From NCBI RefSeq assembly GCF_023740735.1, contig NZ_JAMRXH010000012.1, forward strand, positions 1 through 64,000: a stretch of DNA of 64,000 bases, in the 5' to 3' direction. Origin of the DNA: Nocardia sp. CDC159. Its GTDB lineage: Bacteria; Actinomycetota; Actinomycetes; Mycobacteriales; Mycobacteriaceae. Of this stretch, positions 34,161 to 41,953 are shown in pieces. Below the pieces are notes generated by a model, which saw only the letters and a list, made by a program, of their open reading frames with translations, was not told the origin of the DNA and did no database searches. The position numbers were made by a program, and so were the translations under genes. Position 1 is the stretch's first letter, and every line of letters starts with the position of its first letter.

Positions 34161-34610
34161 ATGAACGACGCGACGATGAAGAACCGTCTGCGCGGGTTGG
34201 AGACATTCGCCCAGACGACCGCGGTGGACCTGGCCGATATCAAGGCCACGCTGGCCGACCACCGCCACATCCTCGACGGGCACACGCAGAAACTCGATGA
34301 GCACTCGCGCAAGCTCGACGGGCACACGCAGAAACTCGATGAGCACTCGCGCAAGCTCGATGAGCACACGCAGAAACTCGATGAGCACTCGCGCAAGCTC
34401 GACGAGCACTCGCATAAGCTCGATGAGCTCAAACAGGTAGGGGACGAGCGCCACGCGGCATTACTGGCCAAGTTCGACGAGTTCGAGCGAATCGGAGATG
34501 CTCGCCATAGGGCGACGATGGACAGAATCGCTGAGTTGGAACGGATAGGCGACACTCGTCATACGGCGACGACCAAGATGCTCCAAGAAGTGCTCGACCG
34601 GCTCCGCTGA
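34161..34610 (+). CDS. Heptad-repeat coiled-coil protein of unknown function
   Basis: A 149-residue soluble protein. Residues 38-86 are seven near-identical heptads of pattern L-D-[EG]-H-[ST]-x-K, followed by LDELKQV and further predicted helix (HAALLAKFDEFERIGDARH, TMDRIAELERIGDTRH). The regular Leu spacing predicts a parallel coiled coil, rich in His and charged residues. No signal peptide or membrane segment. ATG 34161 follows GAAGGGGGATC. Not recognised beyond this; relatives with similar repeats are usually annotated as hypothetical. Confidence 0.7.
   Translation: MNDATMKNRLRGLETFAQTTAVDLADIKATLADHRHILDGHTQKLDEHSRKLDGHTQKLDEHSRKLDEHTQKLDEHSRKLDEHSHKLDELKQVGDERHAALLAKFDEFERIGDARHRATMDRIAELERIGDTRHTATTKMLQEVLDRLR
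34272..34418 (+). repeat. Seven tandem 21-bp units encoding heptads
   Basis: Seven 21-bp coding repeats, alternating mostly between two variants (HTQK and HSRK units), giving a 42-bp super-repeat. Near-identity at the DNA level, including third positions, indicates recent expansion by slippage or recombination. Confidence 0.9.
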
Positions 34611-34624
34611 GCGTTCGACAGCTC

Positions 34625-34659
34625 CGTTGGCCCCGGTTCGCCTGCGGCCGGGGCCAACG
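34625..34659. terminator. Bidirectional terminator between convergent genes
   Basis: Perfect 12-bp stem CGTTGGCCCCGG (34625-34636) / CCGGGGCCAACG (34648-34659), 11-base loop, between the heptad gene and convergent EamA gene. Confidence 0.75.
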
Positions 34660-34669
34660 GCCTGCGATG

Positions 34670-35629
34670 TCACGATCGACCGGGCTCGGTCTCGACGGTC
34701 TCCGGTTCGCCCGCTCGGACGATCACCAGCCCGGCGAGAATCAGTGTGCCGCCGAGGAATTGGATGGGGGTGGGGGCCTCGGCGAGGAGGAGCCAGGCGA
34801 AGCCGATGGCGGCGAGGACCTCGGTGAGGGCTATGAAGGAGGCCAGGCGGGAGCCGAGGCGGCGGGTGGCGGCTATGCCGGAGGCGTAGGAGAGGGCGGC
34901 GGTGACGATGCCGAGGGTCAGGAGAGGGAGCCACAGGGGAGTGGTGAAGTGGGCGTAGGGGACCGGGGTGGTGGTCGCGCGCAGGGGGACGATGCCCACG
35001 GTGCCCGCCAGGAGGAGGGTGAGGCCGCCGATCAGGAGGGCGCCGGTGGCCAGCACGGTTCCGGGGAGGCCGTCGCCGCCGCGGGCGGAGAGGACGAAAT
35101 AGGTTGCGGCGCCGAGCATTGCGGCCAGGGCCCAGACGATGCCGATCCAGTTGGCGCCGATGCCCGAGCGTAGGTTCAGGACCAGGAACAGGCCCGCGAT
35201 GCCCAGCAGTCCGCCGAAAATCGTTGCGCGGCTGGGGCGTTGGCCTCGGGTCAGCCAGAGCCAGGCAATGACCGCGATGGGGGCGGTGTATTCGATCAGC
35301 AGGGCCGCGCCGACCTGCATGTGGGCGACCGCGTTGAAGTAGGCCAGCTGGGTGCCCGCCACGGCGGTCAGGCCGTAGGCGGTGATCAAACCGGCGTTGC
35401 GGCGCAACAGATTCCAATGACCGCGGAGTTGTCGCAGCGCGAGCGGGAGCAGCGCGGCGGCGCCCACCAGCACCCGCACCGCGACGACCGCCGCCGCGCT
35501 CCACCCCGCGTCCATCAGTCCGTGTGCGAGCGCCCCGGACAGGCCGAAGGACGATGCCGACAGCAGTGCGAAGAGCAAACCGGTGCGCAACCGGCTCGAT
35601 GCCGAGGTGTCATGTGTCATCGTCGCCAT
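34670..35629 (-). CDS. EamA/DMT-family transporter
   Basis: A 319-residue membrane protein with about ten hydrophobic spans in two repeated EamA halves, e.g. GLLFALLSASSFGLSGALAH at the start and LASFIALTEVLAAIGFAWL in the second. Drug/metabolite transporters of this type export amino acids, metabolites or drugs; the substrate is unknown. TAGCGT eight bases before ATG 35629 suggests leaderless transcription. Divergent from a CGNR regulator with 38 bp between, which suggests control by it. Confidence 0.9.
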   Translation of the reverse strand: MATMTHDTSASSRLRTGLLFALLSASSFGLSGALAHGLMDAGWSAAAVVAVRVLVGAAALLPLALRQLRGHWNLLRRNAGLITAYGLTAVAGTQLAYFNAVAHMQVGAALLIEYTAPIAVIAWLWLTRGQRPSRATIFGGLLGIAGLFLVLNLRSGIGANWIGIVWALAAMLGAATYFVLSARGGDGLPGTVLATGALLIGGLTLLLAGTVGIVPLRATTTPVPYAHFTTPLWLPLLTLGIVTAALSYASGIAATRRLGSRLASFIALTEVLAAIGFAWLLLAEAPTPIQFLGGTLILAGLVIVRAGEPETVETEPGRS

Positions 35630-35633
35630 GACT

Positions 35634-35661
35634 CATTACGCTAGGGAGTGCGATGTAATAT
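35634..35661. promoter_or_regulatory. Shared divergent promoter/operator of the EamA and CGNR genes
   Basis: Inverted repeat ATTAC (35635-35639) / GTAAT (35655-35659) with a 15-bp centre. It overlaps the minus-strand TAGCGT and the plus-strand TAATAT (35656-35661), which lies six bases before the CGNR GTG. A repressor bound here would block both genes. Confidence 0.4.
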
Positions 35662-35667
35662 GTCAAC

Positions 35668-36207
35668 GTGCATTTTGCCCATGACACGATCGCCGCGCTG
35701 GCCGCCGCGGTGGAGTTGGTCAACTCCGCCGTCGAGCCGGATACGATGACCGAAATCGCCCACCTGGACGCGTTTTTCGACAAGCACGGGTACACGGGTG
35801 CACATACGCGCGACGCCGAGGAGCTGGCGGCGGTCCGCGCCCTGCGCACCCCGCTGCGCCGCATGCTGACCAGCGACCGCGACACCACCGTCCACCTGAT
35901 CAACCAAACCCTCGCCACCCACCGCGCCCTACCGCAATTGGTCCGCCACGGCGACGTCGACTACCACATCCACGCCGTGCCCCCGGACGCCTCGCTGGCC
36001 GTCCGCATCGCCGTCGAAACCGCCATGGCCCTGATCGACCTGGTCCGCGACGACGAACTCACCCGCCTCGCCATCTGCGCCGACACCACCTGCGACGGCA
36101 TAGTCCTCGACCTGTCCCGCAACCGCTCCCGCCGCTACTGCAGCACCACCTGTGGCAACCGCAACGCGGTAGCGGCCTACCGCGCCCGCCGCAAAGGGGA
36201 CGACTGA
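35668..36207 (+). CDS. CGNR zinc-finger regulator (ABATE domain)
   Basis: A 179-residue protein: N-terminal stress-type ABATE domain (about 1-130) and C-terminal CGNR zinc finger with Cys137, Cys142, Cys158 and Cys162 (CGNR 162-165). The family is treated as transcriptional regulators. GTG 35668, six bases after TAATAT, fits leaderless expression. Divergent EamA transporter is its likely target. Confidence 0.88.
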   Translation: MHFAHDTIAALAAAVELVNSAVEPDTMTEIAHLDAFFDKHGYTGAHTRDAEELAAVRALRTPLRRMLTSDRDTTVHLINQTLATHRALPQLVRHGDVDYHIHAVPPDASLAVRIAVETAMALIDLVRDDELTRLAICADTTCDGIVLDLSRNRSRRYCSTTCGNRNAVAAYRARRKGDD

Positions 36208-36288
36208 CCCACCCGGTCCGGCCGTGGACAACGCCGTCGCATCCGAGTATGAAAATTAGAACATGTTTCAATCCGGATGGGAGTGGTG

Positions 36289-36759
36289 ATGGGCGACGTG
36301 GCGCTGGGGGAAATGGTGATGGCCGGGTTCAAGAAGTTGGGGTTCATTCGGTTTGCTGGGATCGAGGGGGTGGAGTATCGGCCGGGGCGGAATGTGGTGA
36401 CGATGGTGGCCGGGCCGGAGCATTTGAATCACAACGGGGATCTGCACGCGGCGATGTTGTTCGGGTTGGCGGAGACCGCGGCGATGGGGGCGGCGGTGTC
36501 GGGGATCGTGGATTTGATGGGGGAGACGTTTGTTGTGGCGCGCGATGGGCGGATCGAATATCTCGCGCGGGCCAAGGGGGCGGCGGGGGCGTTCTCGGCG
36601 ACCTCGGAACTGGCCGAGGCGCAGGTCGAGCGGATGCGGGCCGATATTCAGGCCCGCATTCCGATCGAGTTCGCGCTGCCGGTGCGGATCACCGATGGCA
36701 CCGGAAAGCTTGTGGCTACGGCCGAATTCACCGCGGTGCTTCGACCGCGGCGGCGATGA
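36289..36759 (+). CDS. PaaI/YigI-type hot-dog thioesterase
   Basis: A 156-residue single hot-dog protein: GPEHLNHNGDLHAAMLFGLAETAA carries the usual catalytic/nucleophile region of the PaaI-like fold. Substrate unknown. GGGAG lies five bases before ATG 36289; ATG 36277 is in frame. Codon use is markedly G-ending (GGG, TTG, GTG), unlike the C-ending neighbours. Upstream AT-rich GAACATGTTTC could be an operator. Its end overlaps the next, convergent gene by 32 bp. Confidence 0.8.
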   Translation: MGDVALGEMVMAGFKKLGFIRFAGIEGVEYRPGRNVVTMVAGPEHLNHNGDLHAAMLFGLAETAAMGAAVSGIVDLMGETFVVARDGRIEYLARAKGAAGAFSATSELAEAQVERMRADIQARIPIEFALPVRITDGTGKLVATAEFTAVLRPRRR

Positions 36760-37417
36760 GGCCGTTCACCGATTCCAGCGCGGAGTCGAGGGCGGGCTGG
36801 CCGCCGCTGGCGTAGAGACCGGCGGCGGCGCCGATCAGGCCGCCCAGCACCGTCGTGATGGGCACGGTGATGAAGTCGAGGATGAACAGGCCCGCGGGGA
36901 AACCGAGCACGAATCCGACGGCCGCGCCGATCGCGGCGCCGGTCGCGACCGCGGGTAGATTGGCCTGCACCAGGTCGAACAGTCGCCGCTGCGCATCGAT
37001 ATCGCGCAGCGGTGCGGCCGTCTCGCCGGCCGGGGTGAGGGTCAGCCGCCGACCGGCTTCGTCGATCACCGGTGCCAACTCGACGCGCTTGCCCGCGATG
37101 TCGTAGCGCAGCGGCAGGTTCGCGATCGTCTGCCCCGAATCATCGGTCACCGCAATCGATTGCGCGTCCCAGGTGGCCAGGAACCGCCCCGTCGCGATGG
37201 TGCCGACCGCGGCGCGGTTGTCGGCGCTCACCGCGACCCGATAGCCGACGCCGTGATCGATGCCGTTCACCTCGACCGCCGGACGCTCTGCCGGTGCGGG
37301 CTCGGCCGCCGCGACGCCCGCGGCTCCCAGCACCACACTCACGCAGAGCCCAGCCGTCGCAATGATTTTCGTGATCCTCATCCGCATCTTTCGCGTCCGT
37401 CCCGGCACACTCGGCAT
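36728..37417 (-). CDS. Secreted protein with glycine-zipper-like C-terminus
   Basis: A 229-residue exported protein: Arg-rich start, hydrophobic signal core (IIATAGLCVSVVLGAAGVA) and AAA-type cleavage near residue 38, a beta-rich middle domain, then a hydrophobic Gly/Ala-rich segment (TGAAIGAAVGFVLGFPAGLF, GGLIGAAAGLYASGG). Similar proteins are frequent in Nocardia and Rhodococcus and have no known role. ATG 37417 is seven bases after TAGGTT, consistent with a leaderless start; ATGs at 37387 and 37381 are alternatives. Confidence 0.7.
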   Translation of the reverse strand: MPSVPGRTRKMRMRITKIIATAGLCVSVVLGAAGVAAAEPAPAERPAVEVNGIDHGVGYRVAVSADNRAAVGTIATGRFLATWDAQSIAVTDDSGQTIANLPLRYDIAGKRVELAPVIDEAGRRLTLTPAGETAAPLRDIDAQRRLFDLVQANLPAVATGAAIGAAVGFVLGFPAGLFILDFITVPITTVLGGLIGAAAGLYASGGQPALDSALESVNGLIAAAVEAPR

Positions 37418-37543
37418 TTCGAACGAACCTACCCGCTGCGCCCGCTGATCAGAAGTGTTGTGGGGCGGCGCATATGGGAAATCGGGAGTTCCCGGCGGGC
37501 CCGCCGGATGCGCATCCGCCGCTGCCCCCTGACGCCCCGGGAA

Positions 37544-37690
37544 TCACCGCGCGCTGTCGAGCACGGCCATCTGATCGGCCGCATACCGATCACCGGCCAC
37601 CCCGTCGGCCGGAACGGCGGCCAGCTCCGCGTCCGACAAGCGCATTCCCAGGGCCGCAACGCTTCGGCCCACGGGAGAGATCGCGTATCG
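37544..37690 (-). pseudogene. C-terminal remnant of an aldo/keto reductase
   Basis: About 48 codons ending at TGA 37544-37546 read like the C-terminus of actinobacterial aldo/keto reductases: GMRLSDAELAAVPADGVAGD followed by RYAADQMAVLDSAR. The catalytic barrel that should precede it is absent, because the upstream bases are the promoter and start of the XRE gene. Intact AKR genes are often paired with MmyB-like regulators, so this is probably a deleted partner. Nothing else is recognisable in the 324-bp gap 37418-37741. Confidence 0.55.
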
Positions 37691-37741
37691 GGGGAGCGCC
37701 GGTCCCTGGCTCCGCGCGCGGGCCGGGAGCACAGTGGAGGC

Positions 37742-38614
37742 ATGGACCGTCCCGAGCTTGCCGATTTCCTGCGCCGACGCCGTGAGCAGCTGCAACCGTC
37801 GGATGTGGGACTGCTGCCGGGCGTGCGCCGCCGCACCCCCGGCCTGCGGCGCGACGAGGTGGCGCTGCTCGCGGGCATGTCGGCCGACTACTACACCCGC
37901 CTCGAGCAGTCCCGCGGCCCGAACCCGTCGGTGCAGGTGCTGAGCTCGCTGGCCCGGGCGCTGCGGCTCACCGACGACGAGCGCGACCACCTGTACCATC
38001 TGTGCGGCCACCCCGCCCCCACCCGCGGCGGCGACCGCCACGTCGGCCCGGGCCTGCTGTACCTGCTGCACAAACTCGACGACACCCCGGCCTGCGTGGT
38101 GTCGGATCTGGGCGAGATCCTGGTGCAGAACCGGATGCACGTCCTGCTGCTGGGTGACGCCTCGGTCCATACCGGGCTGGATCGCTACCTGATGTGGCGC
38201 TGGTTCACCCAGTCCGGGGAGCGCACCAGGTTCTCCGACGAGGACTGGAACCGCCTGACCCGCAAGCACGTTGCCGATCTGCGCGCCACCGCCGCTCGCC
38301 GGGCGGGCGATCCGGACGTGACCGAGCTGGTGACCCGATTGCGCGCCGCCAGTCCGGAATTCGAGCGGCTGTGGACCGAACACGAAGTGGCCGTTCGACT
38401 CAGCGACGCCAAACGCATCAACCACCCGCGGGTCGGCCTGCTCGACCTGGTCTGCGAGACCCTGATCACGCCGACCGCCACCCAGAATCTGCTGGTCTAC
38501 TATCCGCGCCCCGGCTCCGACGCACAGGACAAGCTGGATCTGTTGCGTGTCATAGGAACCCAGTCCATGCCCGGCGAACCCGATTCGGAGACAGCTCCTT
38601 CCGAACCGCGCTGA
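37742..38614 (+). CDS. XRE-family regulator with MmyB-like ligand-binding domain
   Basis: A 290-residue regulator: N-terminal helix-turn-helix (about 1-80; PELADFLRRRREQL, RRDEVALLAGMSADYYTRLEQ) and a C-terminal PAS-like MmyB domain (about 105-270), which in relatives binds fatty-acid-like ligands. ATG 37742 follows GTGGAGGC; the longer open frame to 37160 runs through the AKR remnant and the secreted-protein gene. Its usual target, a divergent reductase, survives here only as a remnant. Confidence 0.9.
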   Translation: MDRPELADFLRRRREQLQPSDVGLLPGVRRRTPGLRRDEVALLAGMSADYYTRLEQSRGPNPSVQVLSSLARALRLTDDERDHLYHLCGHPAPTRGGDRHVGPGLLYLLHKLDDTPACVVSDLGEILVQNRMHVLLLGDASVHTGLDRYLMWRWFTQSGERTRFSDEDWNRLTRKHVADLRATAARRAGDPDVTELVTRLRAASPEFERLWTEHEVAVRLSDAKRINHPRVGLLDLVCETLITPTATQNLLVYYPRPGSDAQDKLDLLRVIGTQSMPGEPDSETAPSEPR

Positions 38615-38626
38615 TCGCGACGCGGC

Positions 38627-39613
38627 TCACCCGTGGTCGCCGCCCAGTCGGCGTCGCCGCGGCTTCAGCCGCAGATTCGGCAGCGGCGGCGCCGGAATAC
38701 GCTGCTCCGGCGGGTGTCCCGCGATATCGGCGAAGCGGCCGAGATCGCGTTTCTCCCAGTCGTTTCGCGCCGCATCGATCTCGTCGTGACTGCGCCCCAC
38801 GAAGTTCCACCACATGACCAGGTCCTCGCCGAACGGCTCCCCGCCGATGAGCACCGCATGCGCGCCGCCCACGCTGGACAGCCGCAGCTCGTCGCGGTCG
38901 CTGCCCAGATACAGCAGCGGTCCGGACGTCACGGTCGTACCGGCCACCGAAAGCTCACCCGCCAGCACCAGGACGGCATGCTCGAATTCGGTTGTCAGCG
39001 GCAGCGTTACGTCCGCGCCCGGTGCGACGGCCAGATCGGCCCCCACGAGCGGGGTGTAGGCGACGGCGGGCGAGCGCACCCCGCCCAGCGCGCCGATGAG
39101 CACCCGCGCCCGCAGGCCGGGCGACTCCAGCATCGGCAGCTCGCGATGCTGTTCGAAATGCGGCTCGATCCAGCGCTGTTCATCGGGCAGCGCGATCCAG
39201 AACTGCAGCCCGTGCCCCGCGGGCGCACCCGCCACGGTGTACTCCGAATGCGCGATGCCGCGCCCGGAGGTCATCAGATTCAGTTGGCCCGGTTCGATCT
39301 CCACATCCGACCCCACGCTGTCGCGATGCCGGATCCGACCCTCGAACGGCCAGGTGACGGTCTGCAGTCCGATATGCGGATGTGGATCGATATTCGGCGG
39401 CAGCTCCGGGCTCGGCGCCTGTGACCCGAAGTGATCGAGGAAGCACCACGCCCCCACCGTCGGCAGATCCCGTTGCGGCAGTACGCGTTCCACGGTCACG
39501 CCGCGCACCCCGCCCAGGGGCACCTCGCGTGCGGGATAGAACTCCGCGCGCGGCCCGGGCGCGGGGGATGCCTCGCACACCGCCGCGTCCGGATCGCGCT
39601 CCAGATCACTCAC
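38627..39613 (-). CDS. Pirin family protein
   Basis: A 328-residue bicupin. The N-terminal pirin cupin has the metal-binding segment DPHPHIGLQTVTW and HSEYTVAG; the C-terminal pirin domain includes VLVLAGELSVAG and LIGGEPFGEDLVMWWNFVG. Some pirins act as quercetin 2,3-dioxygenases, others as iron-dependent regulators; the role here is not determinable. Last gene of a marR-ahpD-gnat-pirin set, 9 bp after the GNAT gene. Confidence 0.93.
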   Translation of the reverse strand: MSDLERDPDAAVCEASPAPGPRAEFYPAREVPLGGVRGVTVERVLPQRDLPTVGAWCFLDHFGSQAPSPELPPNIDPHPHIGLQTVTWPFEGRIRHRDSVGSDVEIEPGQLNLMTSGRGIAHSEYTVAGAPAGHGLQFWIALPDEQRWIEPHFEQHRELPMLESPGLRARVLIGALGGVRSPAVAYTPLVGADLAVAPGADVTLPLTTEFEHAVLVLAGELSVAGTTVTSGPLLYLGSDRDELRLSSVGGAHAVLIGGEPFGEDLVMWWNFVGRSHDEIDAARNDWEKRDLGRFADIAGHPPEQRIPAPPLPNLRLKPRRRRLGGDHG

Positions 39614-39622
39614 CGGCGGAGC

Positions 39623-39934
39623 TCATCGCTGAATGCCCTTGCCGACCACATGTTCATCGTATTGCGGATGCTTGTCCAGCCAGCTCTTGATGAACGGGCA
39701 GCGCGGCACGATGGCCCGCCCGCGCGCGATCGCGTCCTCGATGGCGTCGTGCGCCAGCACCCCGCCGAGTCCCTTGCCGCTGAATTCGGTGTCGACCTCG
39801 GTGTGGATGAAGACGGTGTCGTCGTCGCGCTCCCGGTACTCGGCGAATCCGGCCAGCTTGTCGCCGTACCACACCTCGTAGCGGTGCTGCGCGTCGTTAC
39901 GGACGACGGCTGCTGTCACAGCCTGCTCGGTCAT
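39623..39934 (-). CDS. GNAT-like N-acetyltransferase (YjdJ type)
   Basis: A 103-residue small acetyltransferase-fold protein: RYEVWYGDKLAGFAEYRERD, FIHTEVDTEFSGKGLGGVLA containing the acetyl-CoA loop (GKGLGG), and PRCPFIKSWLDKHPQY with the conserved CPFIKSWL tail of the YjdJ/Gcn5-like group. Substrate unknown. It starts 4 bp after the AhpD-like stop, so co-expressed. Confidence 0.88.
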   Translation of the reverse strand: MTEQAVTAAVVRNDAQHRYEVWYGDKLAGFAEYRERDDDTVFIHTEVDTEFSGKGLGGVLAHDAIEDAIARGRAIVPRCPFIKSWLDKHPQYDEHVVGKGIQR

Positions 39935-39938
39935 TGGT

Positions 39939-40418
39939 TCAGTTCTCCTTCCGCGCCCGCACCGGATGCCTGCTCATGATCGACACGCGATTGAATGCAC
40001 CGATGGTCGTCGCGACCCAGATGACGACGGATACCTGATCATCCGACATGTGTTGTCGCGCAAGAGCATACTCACGCGCGAGGGTTTGCTCATCCGGTAG
40101 CGCGGTGGTCAGCTCGGCCAGCGTCAGCGCGGCCCGCTGCAGCGGGGTGTAGAGCTCCGAGCGCCGCCAGGCGTCCAGAACATCCAGTTGCTGCTGAGTG
40201 ACTCCCGCCGCCACCGCCGCCCGGGTGTGCTGGTTCAGGCAGGACGGGCAGCCGTTGAGCTGGGAGACGCGAACATTGATCAGTTCGACCAGCGCGCGGT
40301 CCAATCCGGCCGCCTCGGCGGCGGTGCGGACGGCCAGCGCCACGCCGCCCAGGGCACGGTAGGGTGCGGGACTCTGCTTATCGATCCAGATGCGGGCGTC
40401 GGGCGGGGGCGATTGCAT
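39939..40418 (-). CDS. Carboxymuconolactone decarboxylase / AhpD-like protein
   Basis: A 159-residue AhpD-fold protein with the redox CxxC motif in NGCPSCLNQHTRAA, followed by LDVLDAWRRSELYTPLQRAAL, typical of the alkylhydroperoxidase/CMD group. A peroxidase or thiol-redox role is likely. ATG 40418 gives the family N-terminus; the open frame to 40559 lies within marR. MarR is directly upstream. Confidence 0.9.
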   Translation of the reverse strand: MQSPPPDARIWIDKQSPAPYRALGGVALAVRTAAEAAGLDRALVELINVRVSQLNGCPSCLNQHTRAAVAAGVTQQQLDVLDAWRRSELYTPLQRAALTLAELTTALPDEQTLAREYALARQHMSDDQVSVVIWVATTIGAFNRVSIMSRHPVRARKEN

Positions 40419-40449
40419 AGCGGACGAATCGTAACCGGGCCGGGAACTT

Positions 40450-40911
40450 TCAGTGTTCCTCGCGCATCCGGCGCACGACCTCGCCCAGGCCGTCGCCGAG
40501 GGCCGCGAGCTGTTCGGGCGACAGCGCATCGATGAACAATTCGCGCACGGTCGCCACATGTCCGGGCGCGGCCTGCTCCAGCTTGTGCTGCCCGGCCTCG
40601 GTCAGCACCGCGTACACCGCGCGCATATCGGTGGGACAGGACCGCCGCCGCACCAGCCCCGCCTGTTCGAGCCGATCGATCTGATAGGTCAGCTTGCTCT
40701 TGGAGTTGAGCAGCGTGCTGGCCAACTCGCTCATGCGCAGCTCGCGGCCGGGTGCGGTGGAGAGCCGGACCAGAATGGCGTACTGCAGATGCGAGAGCCC
40801 GGCATCGCGTTCCAGCTGCTGATCGAGGCGCCGATTGAGGAGGGGCCAGGCCGTGATGAAGGCCAGCCAAGCGCGCTGCTCGGTTTCGTTCAGCCAGCGC
40901 GGAACGCTCAT
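40450..40911 (-). CDS. MarR-family transcriptional regulator
   Basis: A 153-residue winged-helix regulator: LSHLQYAILVRLSTAPGREL, recognition region MSELASTLLNSKSKLTYQID, wing VRRRSCPTDMRAVYAVLTEAG. First gene of the operon with the AhpD-like, GNAT and pirin genes, and divergent from ribA across 94 bp that contain a near-palindrome. It probably represses this redox-type operon and responds to oxidant or phenolic ligands (inference). Confidence 0.92.
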   Translation of the reverse strand: MSVPRWLNETEQRAWLAFITAWPLLNRRLDQQLERDAGLSHLQYAILVRLSTAPGRELRMSELASTLLNSKSKLTYQIDRLEQAGLVRRRSCPTDMRAVYAVLTEAGQHKLEQAAPGHVATVRELFIDALSPEQLAALGDGLGEVVRRMREEH

Positions 40912-40959
40912 AGGGGGAGGTTACCGCGTGTTGTTCTGGTTGGAATAACTTCACGACAT

Positions 40960-40982
40960 CTTCAGTTCAAAGTTGAACGAAG
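40960..40982. promoter_or_regulatory. Candidate MarR operator
   Basis: Imperfect palindrome centred on TTCAA-AG-TTGAA, flanked by CTTC and GAAG, in the 94-bp marR/ribA divergent gap. The shape matches MarR-family sites. Confidence 0.5.
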
Positions 40983-41005
40983 CGTCCTCGGACATCGGAG
41001 CAGCG

Positions 41006-41620
41006 ATGACAGCTACGGCCACGGTGCGCACCCGCGTGCGCATTCCGCTCACCTTCGGTGACGGCTACGCCACCACCGCGGAGGCGGTCACCTTCGACGG
41101 ACTCGCCGACGGGCGCGAACATCTGGCCCTGCTGCTCGGTGAGCGCCCGCTCGGCCGCACCCCGCTGATCCGGCTGCATTCGGAGTGCCTGACCGGCGAC
41201 GTCTTCGGATCGGCCCGCTGCGACTGCGGCCCGCAACTGCGCGAGGCGGTCGAGCGCATCAGCGGCTCCGGCGGCGTCCTGCTGTATCTGCGGCAGGAAG
41301 GCCGCGATATCGGGCTGTACAACAAGCTCGACGCCTACGCCCTGCAGGATCTGGGCCTGGACACCTACCAGGCCAATGCCGCGCTGGGCCTGCCCGAGGA
41401 CGGTCGCGACTACCGCGCCGCCGCGCAGATGCTGACCGCGCTGGGCAGCACCGAGGTCGATCTGCTCACCAACAATCCGGACAAGCCGCGTCAGCTGCGC
41501 GCGCACGGCATCGCCGTGCGCCACACCGTGCCGACCGATGTCCACGCCACCCCGTCCAATCTGCGATATCTGCGCGCCAAGGCCGAGCACACCGGGCACA
41601 CCATCCGGCTGATCGGCTGA
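41006..41620 (+). CDS. ribA: GTP cyclohydrolase II
   Basis: A 204-residue stand-alone GTP cyclohydrolase II: zinc ligands Cys61, Cys72 and Cys74 (HSECLTGDVFGSARCDCG), then YLRQEGRDIGLYNKLDAYAL with the catalytic Arg/Asp region. It opens GTP to the first riboflavin intermediate. No RibB domain is fused and no other rib gene is nearby, so it may be an extra copy. GGAG lies eight bases before ATG 41006. Confidence 0.92.
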   Translation: MTATATVRTRVRIPLTFGDGYATTAEAVTFDGLADGREHLALLLGERPLGRTPLIRLHSECLTGDVFGSARCDCGPQLREAVERISGSGGVLLYLRQEGRDIGLYNKLDAYALQDLGLDTYQANAALGLPEDGRDYRAAAQMLTALGSTEVDLLTNNPDKPRQLRAHGIAVRHTVPTDVHATPSNLRYLRAKAEHTGHTIRLIG

Positions 41621-41629
41621 TCGGCGCGG

Positions 41630-41953
41630 CTAGGGCAGCGTGCGGGCCGCGGCGGCGGTGTCGCCGTGGAAGGGTAGATCGACCAGTTCGGCCGCGCGCC
41701 GGATCGGGCTGTCCGGCGCGAGCACCAGGACCACCGCATCGTCGGCCAGCAGCCGGTCCAGGGCCGCGAAGCCCGCGCTGTCCAGATAGCCGAGTCGGCT
41801 GAGTTCGAGCAGTAGCGGCCGCCGACCGGGAAGGGCGGCAATGGATTCGGCGAAATCGTGGGCATTGGTCACGTCGACCTCACCGGTCACCGTGACCGTC
41901 GGCGGGGCACTCGCCAGTCCGTCGGTATGTAGTTCGAAGGCGGCTCGGGTCAT
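41630..41953 (-). CDS. STAS-domain anti-anti-sigma factor (second in cluster)
   Basis: A 107-residue single STAS domain. The phosphorylatable serine region is LSRLGYLDSAGFAALD, matching the D-S-x-G pattern of SpoIIAA/RsbV proteins. ATG 41953 overlaps the TGA of the large kinase/phosphatase (ATGA), so it is translationally coupled and probably its direct substrate. It is convergent with ribA. Confidence 0.88.
   Translation of the reverse strand: MTRAAFELHTDGLASAPPTVTVTGEVDVTNAHDFAESIAALPGRRPLLLELSRLGYLDSAGFAALDRLLADDAVVLVLAPDSPIRRAAELVDLPFHGDTAAAARTLP

Noticed and set aside
37544-38425. Full minus-strand gene of 293 residues opposite the XRE regulator
   Set aside because: Only the last ~48 codons resemble a protein family; the rest is the antisense shadow of the regulator.
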